A DNA stretch of 64,000 nucleotides from assembly GCA_047971245.1 (NCBI GenBank), contig JBKDZN010000219.1, forward strand, positions 1-64,000. The letters are read 5' to 3'. The stretch is from CADEDH01 sp047971245 (lineage in GTDB: Bacteria; Actinomycetota; Acidimicrobiia; Acidimicrobiales; SZUA-35). Shown here in pieces: positions 8,006 through 17,273 of this stretch; the stretch's first letter is position 1, and each line of letters begins with the position of its first letter. A model generated the notes under the pieces. It did not search any database. It was not told the origin of the DNA and saw nothing but the letters and a program-made list of their open reading frames with translations. Position numbers and translations under genes: made by a program.

Positions 8006-9340
8006 GTGACGATGACATCGGCCACACCGCCATCCTCGACACCCCCATCCTCGACACCCCCGGCCCGGACGCCGCCGTCACCGGACCCGTCGTCGTCAAC
8101 CGGATCGGGCGCGCCGGCCGGCCCTCCGGCGGCGGCGTCCGGGCCGGCTCCCGGTGGATCCGGCCCGGACCGCAGCCGGATCGACGGGTCCGCGGGCTGG
8201 GTGGTGGTTGCCGCCACCTTCCTGTCCACCTTCACGGTGTTCGGTGTGGCCTACAGCTTCGGTGCCTTCTTCCGCCCGATGACCGAAGAGTTCGGCACCA
8301 ACCGTGGGGCCACCGCGCTGGTGTTCGCCATCACCACCTTCCTGTACTTCGCCCTCGGGGTGGTCACCGGTCATCTGGCCGACCGGTTCGGCCCGCGCCC
8401 GGTGGTGATCGTGGGCGCGGTGGCCATGGTGCTCGGGCTCCTCGCCACCTCCGCGGTGCAGGAGATCTGGGTCGGCTACCTGACCTACGGTTTGGGGGTG
8501 GGCATCGGCGTGGCCTGCTGCTACGTACCGATGGTGGCCGCGGTGGGCGGCTGGTTCGAGACTCGCCGCACCACCGCCCTGGGAGTCGCGGTGGCCGGAA
8601 TCGGGGTGGGGACTCTCACCGTCGCGCCCCTGGCCGAACGCCTGATTGCCGATTACGGGTGGCGCCGGACCTATGTCCTGATGGCCATCGGCTCGGGGAT
8701 CCTGCTGGCCGTGGCCGCGGTCGGGGCCCGTCGGCCGCCCCTGGTCGCCGCGGCCGACGCCGACGCCGGCTCCGTGCTGGGCCGGGTCCTCCGGACGTCG
8801 CGCACCTTCTGGGTTCTGTACGCGTCGGCCTTGATCGTCAGCCTCGCCCTGTTCGTGCCCTTCGTCTTCCTCCCCGACTATGTCGACACCCGGGGTATCG
8901 ACGGCTCGGCCGGGTGGCTGGTCGGTTCGATCGGGATCTCGTCGGTGGTCGGCCGCCTCGGCCTCGGCACCCTGGGCGCCCGGTACGGGGTGTTCCGCCT
9001 CTACCAGGGGTCCCTGGCGGTGCTCGGCCTCAGTTTCGTGATCTGGCTGGCGGCCGGGGACCGGTATTCCCTGCTGCTCCTGTTCACCGTGGTGCTCGGC
9101 GTGGCCTACGGCGGGTTCATCGCCCTGGCCCCGGCGGTGGCGGCCCAAACCTTCGGGGTCTCGGGCCTGGGCGCCGTCCTCGGCGCGCTCTACACCGGGG
9201 CCGGGATCGGCGGCCTGATCGGCCCGCCGCTCATGGGTCGCATCATCGACACTGCCGGTTACACCACCGCCCTCGTGGTCGCCCTCATCGCCGGGGTCGC
9301 CTCCGCGGTGCTCCTGTTCGCCGTGCCCGAACGCGCCTGA
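8006..9340 (+). CDS. MFS transporter (monocarboxylate / OFA-like)
   Basis: A 444-residue transporter with a Pro/Ser/Thr-rich N-terminal tail of about 50 residues and twelve predicted membrane helices. VTGHLADRFGPRPV matches the MFS motif A loop, and the arrangement GWVVVAATFLSTFTVFGVAYSFGAFFRPM resembles the monocarboxylate/oxalate:formate antiporter branch. The start is GTG at 8006 or ATG at 8012; a TAGCGT element ends four bases before the GTG. The last 56 bases overlap the 3' end of the PIG-L deacetylase gene on the other strand. The substrate is probably a small organic acid, which is inference from the subfamily. Confidence 0.83.
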   Translation: MTMTSATPPSSTPPSSTPPARTPPSPDPSSSTGSGAPAGPPAAASGPAPGGSGPDRSRIDGSAGWVVVAATFLSTFTVFGVAYSFGAFFRPMTEEFGTNRGATALVFAITTFLYFALGVVTGHLADRFGPRPVVIVGAVAMVLGLLATSAVQEIWVGYLTYGLGVGIGVACCYVPMVAAVGGWFETRRTTALGVAVAGIGVGTLTVAPLAERLIADYGWRRTYVLMAIGSGILLAVAAVGARRPPLVAAADADAGSVLGRVLRTSRTFWVLYASALIVSLALFVPFVFLPDYVDTRGIDGSAGWLVGSIGISSVVGRLGLGTLGARYGVFRLYQGSLAVLGLSFVIWLAAGDRYSLLLLFTVVLGVAYGGFIALAPAVAAQTFGVSGLGAVLGALYTGAGIGGLIGPPLMGRIIDTAGYTTALVVALIAGVASAVLLFAVPERA

Positions 9341-10184
9341 CCCCTCGGGCGGGCCGCGATCGGTCGAGCCCGGGCAGCAGGTCCACGAGGCGGGGGCCCC
9401 CGGTTCCGGTGCGGCCCGGCACGGCGTAGGACTCCAGCCCGAACATGGCCGCGAACAGGTCCTCCGGTATCGACAGGAACATGCTGTCGGAGGCGACCTG
9501 GCTCTGGTGGGTGGCGAGGGCCTTGCGTTTGAGCGCGGTGTAGGCGGACACGTCCACCTGGTAGGAAAGGTCGTCGCGGGCGGTGCCGAACTCGGGCCCG
9601 GGCCGACCGCCGGCGGGCAACTCGATACCGGCCTCGGCGAGCTGATCGCCCATGGCCTCGGTGGCCTCGGTGATCGCATCCCGGTCGACGGTGGCTTCGT
9701 ACACCTGCTCCACCCCGAGCAGGGGGGCCGCAGCGAGGCCGACCCGGTGGACCTGGATGTGGTCGGGGTGACCGTAGAGGCCGTGGTCGTCGTAGATGAT
9801 CAGCACGTCGACGTCGACATCGGCCAACTGTTCGGCGAGCCGGGCGGCAGCCGCGTCGACATCGGCCCGCCAGAAACAGGCAGGGTCGTCGTTGGACGGC
9901 TCGCCCATCATCCCGGAATCCCGGTAACCGAGCAGACGGGGCGGTTGGGCCCCCAGGATCTCGGCCGAGCGGGCCAGCTCCCGGAGGCGCCGGTCGGCCA
10001 GGTTCTCGCCCTCGTCGAGGACACCGGGAGTGGGTTCACCCATCTCCCCGTTGGTGGCGGTGACCACGATGACCCGGTGGCCGGCAGCCGCCGCCTTGGC
10101 CATGAGGCCGCCGGTCGAGATGGCTTCGTCGTCGGGGTGGGCGTGGAAGCACACCAGGGTACGGAACGGGTCGGGGCGGTTCAC
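9285..10184 (-). CDS. PIG-L/LmbE-family N-deacetylase (Mca/MshB-like)
   Basis: A 299-residue zinc-dependent deacetylase. AHPDDEAISTGG near the N terminus holds the zinc ligands His and Asp, and DDHGLYGHPDHIQVH provides the third His. Family members deacetylate GlcNAc-type groups or hydrolyse mycothiol S-conjugates (MshB, Mca). The NGEMGEPTPG and DSGMMGEPSNDDP segments resemble the mycothiol branch, but specificity is not proven. The start is a GTG overlapping the guaB stop (GTGA), so it is the last gene of the purine run. The C-terminal ~18 residues are very Arg-rich and are encoded in the 56-bp overlap with the opposing MFS gene, suggesting a run-on tail. Confidence 0.82.
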   Translation of the reverse strand: MNRPDPFRTLVCFHAHPDDEAISTGGLMAKAAAAGHRVIVVTATNGEMGEPTPGVLDEGENLADRRLRELARSAEILGAQPPRLLGYRDSGMMGEPSNDDPACFWRADVDAAAARLAEQLADVDVDVLIIYDDHGLYGHPDHIQVHRVGLAAAPLLGVEQVYEATVDRDAITEATEAMGDQLAEAGIELPAGGRPGPEFGTARDDLSYQVDVSAYTALKRKALATHQSQVASDSMFLSIPEDLFAAMFGLESYAVPGRTGTGGPRLVDLLPGLDRSRPARGVRRVRARRTGAPRRRPRR

Positions 10185-11668
10185 TGATCCGCGATGACCT
10201 GGACGTCGTGGGGGTGGCTCTCCCGCAGCCCGGCGTTGGTGATGCGGGTCAGCCGGGTGGCGGTCCGCAACGCTTCGAGGTCGCCGGCGCCGGCGTACCC
10301 CATCCCGGAACGGAGGCCGCCGACGAGCTGGGCGATCAGCTCGGCCAGGGACCCGGCGTAGCGGACCCGGGCCTCCACCCCTTCGGGCACATGCTTGCCG
10401 GATCCGGGGTGGCGGGCCACGGAGGCCTGGGCGGTTGCGTACCGGTCGGCGGCCCGACCCCGCATGGCGCCAGACGAGCCCATACCCCGGTAGGTCTTCC
10501 ACATCGACCCGTCGACCAGTTCCAGCTCGCCCGGCGCCTCGTCGACCCCGGCCAGCGCATTGCCGAGCATGACACAGTCGGCCCCGGCGGCGAAGGCCTT
10601 GACGATGTCGCCGGAGGTGACGATCCCCCCGTCGGCGATCACGGGCACACCGTAGGTGGCGGCGGCCACCGAACACTCGTAGATCGCGGTGAGTTGGGGC
10701 ATCCCGGCCCCGGCCACGACCCGGGTGGTGCAGATCGAACCGGCGCCGACGCCGACCTTCACCGCATCGGCACCAGCGGCGACCAGGGCCTTGACCCCGT
10801 CCGCGGTGACCACATTGCCCCCCACGATCACCGCATCGGGCCATTTCTCCTTGATCCTGGCCACCGTGTCGACCACACCGCGGGTGTGGCCATGCGCGGT
10901 GTCGGTGACGAGCATGTCGACCCCGGCCTCGATGAGGGCCGCGGCCCGGTCGAGCGCGTCGTCGACCCCGATGGCGGCCGCCACCCGCAACCGGTCCTCA
11001 CCATCGAGGGTGGCGTACGGCTTCTCGATCCGCTTGCGGATGTCCTTGACCGTGATCAGACCGGCCAGGCGACCCTCGGCGTCGACCAGGGGAAGCTTCT
11101 CGATCCGGTGGCGGTGCAGGACCCCGACGGCGTCGTCGAGGGACGTACCCACCGGGGCCGTGACCAGGTTCTCGGAGGTCATGAAGGCGGTGACGGGGTC
11201 GTTGTCCTGCTCGGAGGTGCAGAACCGGACGTCACGATTGGTGAGGATCCCGACGAGGCGTTGCTCCTCGTCGACGATCGGCACCCCGGAGATGCTGTGG
11301 CGGTTCATGAGCCGCTCGGCGTCGGCCAGGGTGGCGGTGGGCGGCAGGCTGACCGGGGCCGTGATCATGCCGGCCTGGGATCGTTTGACCCGGTCGACGG
11401 CGTCGGCCTGCTCGGCGATGCTCAGGTTCCGGTGCAACACCCCGATGCCGCCCTCACGGGCCAGGGCGATGGCCAGCGGGGCCTCGGTGACGGTGTCCAT
11501 GGCCGCCGACATCATGGGCAGGGCCAGGTCGACCCCGGCCACGGTGGTGGAGGTGGACACGTCGGAGGGCAGGCGTTCACTCCAGCCCGGCACCACCAGC
11601 ACGTCATCGAAGGTGAGCGCCTCTGCGCCCTCGAACATCGAACGGTTGGGTTCCGACACCTGAGCCAT
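10181..11668 (-). CDS. guaB: Inosine-5'-monophosphate dehydrogenase
   Basis: A 495-residue IMPDH that oxidises IMP to XMP with NAD+, the committed step to GMP. The order is the N-terminal barrel segment LTFDDVLVVPGWSE, two CBS domains (about residues 95-210), the catalytic loop GAGSICTTRV with the nucleophilic Cys, and SMWKTYRGMGSSGAM near the flap. The ATG start giving MAQVSEPNRS has GGAGAAGG about eight bases upstream. It lies 49 nt after purN and is followed by the coupled PIG-L gene. Length and all key residues are normal, so it should be active. Confidence 0.97.
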   Translation of the reverse strand: MAQVSEPNRSMFEGAEALTFDDVLVVPGWSERLPSDVSTSTTVAGVDLALPMMSAAMDTVTEAPLAIALAREGGIGVLHRNLSIAEQADAVDRVKRSQAGMITAPVSLPPTATLADAERLMNRHSISGVPIVDEEQRLVGILTNRDVRFCTSEQDNDPVTAFMTSENLVTAPVGTSLDDAVGVLHRHRIEKLPLVDAEGRLAGLITVKDIRKRIEKPYATLDGEDRLRVAAAIGVDDALDRAAALIEAGVDMLVTDTAHGHTRGVVDTVARIKEKWPDAVIVGGNVVTADGVKALVAAGADAVKVGVGAGSICTTRVVAGAGMPQLTAIYECSVAAATYGVPVIADGGIVTSGDIVKAFAAGADCVMLGNALAGVDEAPGELELVDGSMWKTYRGMGSSGAMRGRAADRYATAQASVARHPGSGKHVPEGVEARVRYAGSLAELIAQLVGGLRSGMGYAGAGDLEALRTATRLTRITNAGLRESHPHDVQVIADQ

Positions 11669-11717
11669 GAGGCCTTCTCCGGGGGGGCAGGGGTGGGTGG
11701 AGAAACGGCGGCCGCAC

Positions 11718-12326
11718 CTAGGCCCGGCGAGGCGTGACCTCGGACGTCGCCAGAACGGTGGCGATGGCCTCGACCAGCAACCGGTGCTCCACGGCGTGGA
11801 CCCGTTTCTCATAGCTTACGAGGCTGTCGCCGGGCTCGAACGGAACGGCCTCGGTGAGGATGACCGGCCCGTCATCCACCCCCTCGTCGGGGACATAGTG
11901 GACCATCACCCCGCCCTCGGTCACGTCTCCCCCCCGCCAGGCCTCGTAGGCGGCCTCGATCGCCCCGAGCCCGGGGAACGCCCCCGGTTTGGCCGGATGG
12001 AGATTGATGGTGATGTGGTGGGCCAGGAAGTGGCTGGTGAGCAGCCGATTCCAGCCGGCCAGGACGACCAGGTCCGGGCCGAACGACGCCACCGTGTAGG
12101 CGAGATCCTGGTCGTAGGCGACCCGGTCACGGCCCTGGTGGGGAGCCACCAGGGTGGGTACTCCGGCCGCCTTCGCCCGGTCGAGGGCGTAGGCGTCGGG
12201 CCGGTTGGACACCACCCCGACCACCTCGGCGTCGAGGCGACCCGACGAGCAGGCGTCCAGGATGGCCTGGAGGTTGGATCCGTTGCCGGATACGAGGAGC
12301 ACGAGGCGGCCGCGTCCGGTCGTCAT
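11718..12326 (-). CDS. purN: Phosphoribosylglycinamide formyltransferase (GAR transformylase)
   Basis: A 202-residue PurN, which formylates GAR with 10-formyl-THF in purine synthesis. LLVSGNGSNLQAI is the phosphate-binding N terminus, and INLHPAKPGAFPG carries the catalytic Asn and His pair. HYVPDEGVDDGPVI supplies the catalytic Asp. The usual HPSLLP is here HPAKPG, a minor change in the loop. ATG at 12326 is preceded directly by an in-frame GTG at 12329, so the start could be one codon earlier. It begins about 27 bases after the purD-purM fusion. Confidence 0.94.
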   Translation of the reverse strand: MTTGRGRLVLLVSGNGSNLQAILDACSSGRLDAEVVGVVSNRPDAYALDRAKAAGVPTLVAPHQGRDRVAYDQDLAYTVASFGPDLVVLAGWNRLLTSHFLAHHITINLHPAKPGAFPGLGAIEAAYEAWRGGDVTEGGVMVHYVPDEGVDDGPVILTEAVPFEPGDSLVSYEKRVHAVEHRLLVEAIATVLATSEVTPRRA

Positions 12327-12353
12327 CACACCGTCACCATGGCTCGTCGCCCG

Positions 12354-14705
12354 TCACAGGAGGGTGACATCGCCCCGGCCGATGCCAACGCTGCCGATGA
12401 CCCAGGTGGGTTCGGGGATGAGGCTCTGCACCTCGTCGGCGTGTTCGGGGGCGACCAACACCACCATGCCGATCCCACAGTTGAACACCCGGTGGGCGTC
12501 GAACTCCGACAGGCTACCCTGGGCGATCAGGTAGTTGAACAGGACCGGTCGACGCCACGACGAGGTGTCGATGGTGACCCCGCAGGATGGGGGCACCACC
12601 CGGGGGATGTTGTCGATCATCCCGCCACCGGTGATGTGTACCAGCCCATCGACCAGACCGGCGTCGAGGACCGGGGTGAGCGGTTCGAGGTAGCTGCGGT
12701 GCACGGCCAGCAGGGCATCGGCGATCGACTCCCCGGCCCCGCCCGGCATGGCGTCACGCCAGTCGTGGTCGGCGAAGATCCGGCGGGCCAGCGAGTACCC
12801 GTTGGTGTGCAGGCCCGAGGAGGCCAGCCCGATGAGGACGTGGCCGGGGCCGATCTCACCGGTGGGCAGGAGGTTGGCCCGCTCCACCAGGCCGATCATC
12901 GTGCCCGACACATCGACCGAACCGGCGGTGAGCACACCGGGCATCTCGGCCGTCTCCCCGCCCAGGAGCACGCAGCCGGCGGCCCGGCAGGCCTCGGCCA
13001 TACCGTCGACGACCTCACCCACGATCTCCGGGTCGAGCTCGGCGGCCGCCACCGTGTCGAGGAAGGCCAGGGGGCGTGCCCCCTGGACCAGGACGTCGTT
13101 GATGCCGTGGTTGACGATGTCGGCACCCACCCCACGCCAACGATGGACCCGGCGGGCCACCTCGGTCTTGGTGCCCACCCCGTCGGTGCTGGCCACCAGG
13201 AGGGGTTCCTTCATCGAGGTGACCTCGGTGAGGTCGAGCACCCCGCCGAAGGAACCGAGCCCGGCCAGAACCCGCTCGTCGTGGGTGGAACGCACCGCGG
13301 GACCGATCCGCTTGGTGGCCGCCGCGGCCGCGGTGAGCGACACCCCGGCCTTGCGGTAGCTGCCGGGCTCCCCGTCTTCGGAACCGGCCCGAGACCGCTT
13401 GGTCCCGGAACGGGGGGCATGCCGCCAGCCGATGTCGGACCGGGCGAACAGCCCGTCGGCGGCCGTGTACGCCTCGACCACCGGGTAGGCGGCCGACAGG
13501 GCGGCCGGAAGGTCGGCGCCGACACCGACCACGCTCAATACCCGGCCGCCACAGCTGACCAGGCGGCCGCCGTCCCATTGGGTGGCCGCCTGCAGCACCT
13601 CCACCCCGTGGGGAGGTTCGACTAGCGGTACCGGGACCCCCATACGCGGGCTGGTGGGGTACCCCTCGGCCGCCACCACGACGGCGACCGCGGTGTCGGA
13701 CCGCATTGCCAGTTCGATCGACTCGAGATCACCGCGGGCGGCGGCGTCCAACACGTCGAGCAGGTCGGTTTCGATGAGGGGGATGATGGCCTGGGCCTCG
13801 GGATCCCCGAAGCGGCAGTTGTACTCGATCAGGCGGGGGCCGTCGTCGGTGAGCATGATGCCGGCGTACAGCACGCCCACATAGGGATTGCCCTCCGCCG
13901 CCATGCCCCGGATCGCAGCGGTGAGGAACTGGTCGGCGAGGGCGCGTTCCAGTTCGGCGCCGAGACCGGGCACCGGGGCGAAGGCACCCATGCCGCCGGT
14001 GTTCAGCCCGGTGTTGCCCTCGCCGACCCGCTTGTGGTCCTGGGCGGTGGCCAGGGGGATCACGGTACGGCCGTCGGCCACGCCGAACAGCGAGATCTCC
14101 TCCCCGATGAGCCGTTGCTCCAGCACGATCGTGTCACCGGCATGGCCCATGGTCTTGTCGGCCAGGAGGTCGAAGATGGCGCGTTCGGTCTCCACCCGAT
14201 TCTCGGGAACGATGACCCCCTTGCCCGCGGCCAGGCCATCGGCCTTGACCACGACCGGGAAGTCGACTTCCTCCAACCATTCGATGGCCGCGTCGACCTC
14301 GGTGAACGCCCGACAGATCGGGCCGGGGATCCCGTGCCGCTCGGCGAAGCTCCGGGCGAAGGACTTCGACCCCTCGAGCTGGGCCGCCTCGGCCGACGGG
14401 CCGAAACAGGCCACCCCGGCCAGGGTGAGATCGTCGGCGATCCCGGCCACCAGGGGTGCCTCCGGTCCGACGACGACGAGGTCGATGTCGTTGCGGACAC
14501 AGTAGTCGACCACTTCGAGATGGTTGCCGGGGTCGAGGGACACATTGTGGGCGGCGGTCCCGGCGTTGCCGGGGGTGATGTGGAGCTCGTCGAGCTGATC
14601 CGAGCGGAGCAGGGCGTTGGCGATGGCGTGCTCTCGGGCACCGGAGCCGATGAGCAGCACCGAGCGGGGCTGGTTCGGATCCCTGGGGGGCACGGCCGCG
14701 CTCAT
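12354..14705 (-). CDS. purDM: Bifunctional GAR synthetase / AIR synthetase (PurD-PurM fusion)
   Basis: One 783-residue reading frame joins two purine enzymes. Residues about 15-425 are GAR synthetase: VLLIGSGAREHAIA, the ATP-grasp motifs VVKADGLAAGKGV and YAGIMLTDDGPRLIEYNCRFGDPE, ending in GLFARSDIGWR as free PurD does. A 20-residue charged linker (KRSRAGSEDGEPG) follows. Residues about 447-783 are AIR synthetase: SYRKAGVSLTAA, STDGVGTK and LLGGETAEMPG, then SSGLHTNGYSLAR. The start ATG overlaps the purF stop (ATGA). With purN next downstream the order is GARS-AIRS-GART, as in the animal trifunctional protein. No stop or frameshift is visible at the junction. Confidence 0.95.
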   Translation of the reverse strand: MSAAVPPRDPNQPRSVLLIGSGAREHAIANALLRSDQLDELHITPGNAGTAAHNVSLDPGNHLEVVDYCVRNDIDLVVVGPEAPLVAGIADDLTLAGVACFGPSAEAAQLEGSKSFARSFAERHGIPGPICRAFTEVDAAIEWLEEVDFPVVVKADGLAAGKGVIVPENRVETERAIFDLLADKTMGHAGDTIVLEQRLIGEEISLFGVADGRTVIPLATAQDHKRVGEGNTGLNTGGMGAFAPVPGLGAELERALADQFLTAAIRGMAAEGNPYVGVLYAGIMLTDDGPRLIEYNCRFGDPEAQAIIPLIETDLLDVLDAAARGDLESIELAMRSDTAVAVVVAAEGYPTSPRMGVPVPLVEPPHGVEVLQAATQWDGGRLVSCGGRVLSVVGVGADLPAALSAAYPVVEAYTAADGLFARSDIGWRHAPRSGTKRSRAGSEDGEPGSYRKAGVSLTAAAAATKRIGPAVRSTHDERVLAGLGSFGGVLDLTEVTSMKEPLLVASTDGVGTKTEVARRVHRWRGVGADIVNHGINDVLVQGARPLAFLDTVAAAELDPEIVGEVVDGMAEACRAAGCVLLGGETAEMPGVLTAGSVDVSGTMIGLVERANLLPTGEIGPGHVLIGLASSGLHTNGYSLARRIFADHDWRDAMPGGAGESIADALLAVHRSYLEPLTPVLDAGLVDGLVHITGGGMIDNIPRVVPPSCGVTIDTSSWRRPVLFNYLIAQGSLSEFDAHRVFNCGIGMVVLVAPEHADEVQSLIPEPTWVIGSVGIGRGDVTLL

Positions 14706-16117
14706 CGGATCGCCCCGTCGAAACGACGCTTGCTGGGGGTGGAGACCTGGACCGGCACCGGGTAATCACCGGTGAAGCAGGCGTTGCAGTAACCGTCGTC
14801 CCGACCGAGGGCCTTCATCATCCGGTCGACCGACAGGAAGCCGAGGCTGTCGGCGCCCACATGGCCCTTGATCTCCGGGACGTCGAGCTGGTGGGCGATG
14901 AGCTCGCCGTAGGTGCCCATGTCGACCCCGAAGAAGCAGGGATGGGTGATCGGTGGGCAGGTGATCCGGACGTGGACCTCCGACGCCCCGGCCTCCCGCA
15001 CCAGGCGGACCAGGGGGCCGAGGGTGGTGCCCCGCACCACCGAGTCGTCCACCATGACCACCCGTTTCCCCTTGATGTTGTCGGGCAGGGTGTTGAACTT
15101 CAGGGCCACGCCCTGGCGCCGGAGCTCGTCGGTCGGTTCGATGAAGGTGCGGCCGATGTACCGGTTCTTGACGAACCCTTCGTTGTAGGGCAGGCCGGAG
15201 ACACTGGCGAAGCCGATGGCGGCCGGGGTCGAGGAGTCGGGCACCGCGATGACGACATCGGCCTCGGCCGGGTGCTCACGGGCCAGCTCTTCCCCCAGGT
15301 TCTGGCGGGCCTGATGGACCGACAACCCGTCCCAGTAGGCGTCCGGCCGGGAGAAGTAGATGTGCTCGAAGGTGCAGCGGGCCTGCTGCTTGGGTTCCAT
15401 GGCCTGGTGGCGCCGGGCGATGCCGCCGCTGAGCACCACGATCTCCCCCGGTTTGACCTCCGAGATCGCCGTACAACCCAGGGTGCGCAGGGCCCCGGTC
15501 TCCGACGCCACGACATGTCCGCCCGAGGGCAGCTGTCCGACCGACAGGGGCCGGAAACCCCATGGATCACGGACCCCCATCACCTTGGTGCCGGAGATGA
15601 CGACCAGGGAGAACGCGCCGACCCAGCGGGGCATGACCGCGGCCAGGCGCTCCTCCCAGTTCTCCCCGTCTGACGCGGCCAGCATCAGGGCCAGGACCTC
15701 GGAGTCCGACGACGACTGGAGCCCGACACCCCGCTTGAGCAGGCCGGCCCGCAGCTCGTCGGCGTTGACCAGGTTGCCGTTGTGGGCCACCCCCAGGGGG
15801 CCGTACATGGTCTCGATGACGTAGGGCTGCACATTGCGATCCGAGTCGGCGCCCGTCGTCGAGTAGCGGGTGTGGCCGATGGCGAGATCGCCGATGAGGG
15901 GGTCGAGCGTGCCCTCGTCGAACACCTGGCTGACCAGGCCCCGCCGCTTGTGGACCCGGACCGCTCGGGCCTCGTCGGCCACCGCGATCCCGGCGGCCTC
16001 CTGGCCCCGGTGCTGGAGTGCATAGAGCCCGAAGAAACTGATGCGGGCGGCGTCGCCGTTCGGGGTGGAGACGGCGATGACACCGCACTCCTCTTTGGGG
16101 CGATCGAGTTCGGTCAA
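14702..16117 (-). CDS. purF: Amidophosphoribosyltransferase
   Basis: A 471-residue PurF, which makes 5-phosphoribosylamine from PRPP and glutamine. The N-terminal nucleophile is Cys11 in EECGVIAV, so a ten-residue propeptide is expected to be removed, as in Bacillus-type enzymes. The glutaminase domain shows GHTRYSTTG and AHNGNLVN; the PRPP loop is VVMVDDSVVRGTT. Cysteines in THPCFFGVD and DDGYCNACFTGDYP fit the Fe-S cluster of the Bacillus class. The start appears to be TTG with AGGAG about ten bases upstream. The stop overlaps the next gene by four bases. Confidence 0.95.
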   Translation of the reverse strand: MTELDRPKEECGVIAVSTPNGDAARISFFGLYALQHRGQEAAGIAVADEARAVRVHKRRGLVSQVFDEGTLDPLIGDLAIGHTRYSTTGADSDRNVQPYVIETMYGPLGVAHNGNLVNADELRAGLLKRGVGLQSSSDSEVLALMLAASDGENWEERLAAVMPRWVGAFSLVVISGTKVMGVRDPWGFRPLSVGQLPSGGHVVASETGALRTLGCTAISEVKPGEIVVLSGGIARRHQAMEPKQQARCTFEHIYFSRPDAYWDGLSVHQARQNLGEELAREHPAEADVVIAVPDSSTPAAIGFASVSGLPYNEGFVKNRYIGRTFIEPTDELRRQGVALKFNTLPDNIKGKRVVMVDDSVVRGTTLGPLVRLVREAGASEVHVRITCPPITHPCFFGVDMGTYGELIAHQLDVPEIKGHVGADSLGFLSVDRMMKALGRDDGYCNACFTGDYPVPVQVSTPSKRRFDGAIR

Positions 16118-16235
16118 CGGAAGGGGCTCCTGACTCGGGAACGGCGATCAGCGGCAGGAACGGGCGTGGACACCGCCGACACCGGACGCACTGGACATCA
16201 GATTGGACCATACGGGAACAGGGAGGAACAGCCCA

Positions 16236-17183
16236 TCAGGGCTCGAGCAGCGACGCCAAGTTGACGCGGAGACGCTGATCCGCCGGTGATGCAGCAGGCT
16301 GGAACGGCTCACCGGTCAGCCGCTCCTGCAGGGTGACGTACCGCCGGGAGGCGTCGGCCACCACATCGTCGGGGAGGGCCGGTGGCGGGCCGTCCCCCCG
16401 GTAGTCCAAGCGGGCCAACGCCAGCCGGACCGGTTCCTTGTCGTAGCTCTCGGGGTGCCGCCCCTCGGCCAGGCAGGCCTCCAGGGTGTCGACGTCCCAG
16501 TAGCGGGAGGAGTCCGGGGTGTGGACCTCGTCGATCAGCAGCAGTTCGCCGTCGGGGCCGACGCCGAACTCGTACTTGGTGTCGGCCAGGACGAAACCGG
16601 CCGCGGCGGCCAGTTCCTCACCCCGCCGGAACAGGGCCGCGGCCGCCTTCTGCACCTCGGCCCACAGGCCGGGGGCGACCAGTCCCCGCTCGACCACCCC
16701 GTCCACCGTGATCGGCTCGTCGTGGCCGCCGTCCTGGGCCTTGGTGGTGGGGGTGAGCAGGGGTTCGGGCAGGGGCCCGTGGTCGGCCAGGCCGTCGGGC
16801 AGTCGGTGTCCGTAGAGCACCCGCTCCCCGGCCTGGTAACGGGGCAGCAGGGAGGTGGAGGTGGAGCCGGTCAGGCGACCCCGGACCACCACTTCGACCG
16901 GGAGCGGTGTGGCGTCGACGACCACGGCGGCCACCGGATCGGGCAGGGAGACGAGATGGTTGGCCACCAGATCGGCGGTTCGCCCGAACCACCAGGCCGC
17001 GGTCTGGTTCAGGACCTGGCCCTTGTCGGGTACGGCACCGATCACCCGGTCGAACGCCGAGACACGGTCGGTGGTCACGATCAGGCGGCGACCTTCCGGG
17101 AGCGCCCAGCTTTCGCGGACCTTGCCCGAACGATGATCGGGCAGGTCGAGGGCGAACTCGGTGAGCGTTGCCGGGGGCGCCAT
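16236..17183 (-). CDS. purC: SAICAR synthetase
   Basis: A 315-residue phosphoribosylaminoimidazole-succinocarboxamide synthase, which joins CAIR and aspartate. Landmarks are HRSGKVRESW, TDRVSAFDRVIG, EVVVRGRLTGSTSTS, DTKYEFGV and DEVHTPDSSRYW. At 315 residues it belongs to the longer (yeast/actinobacterial) form rather than the 237-residue E. coli form. The ATG has a strong GGAGGG four bases upstream. It lies 90 nt after the large synthetase gene, and a 118-nt gap without clear signal separates it from purF. Confidence 0.95.
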   Translation of the reverse strand: MAPPATLTEFALDLPDHRSGKVRESWALPEGRRLIVTTDRVSAFDRVIGAVPDKGQVLNQTAAWWFGRTADLVANHLVSLPDPVAAVVVDATPLPVEVVVRGRLTGSTSTSLLPRYQAGERVLYGHRLPDGLADHGPLPEPLLTPTTKAQDGGHDEPITVDGVVERGLVAPGLWAEVQKAAAALFRRGEELAAAAGFVLADTKYEFGVGPDGELLLIDEVHTPDSSRYWDVDTLEACLAEGRHPESYDKEPVRLALARLDYRGDGPPPALPDDVVADASRRYVTLQERLTGEPFQPAASPADQRLRVNLASLLEP

Positions 17184-17273
17184 CCCTCCATCATGGACAC
17201 GTCGAACCCCGGTTCGGACGATCGTCAGGTGGATTTCGCGAATTCGTGACCGAGAACCGCCACCCGATGCGGC

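Noticed and set aside
10208..11737. Long plus-strand frame opposite guaB
   Set aside because: Shadow frame made of Gly/His/Asp repeats; guaB on the other strand has every motif.
11667..13625. 652-codon plus-strand frame opposite purN/purDM
   Set aside because: Antisense shadow; composition typical of reversed high-GC coding sequence.
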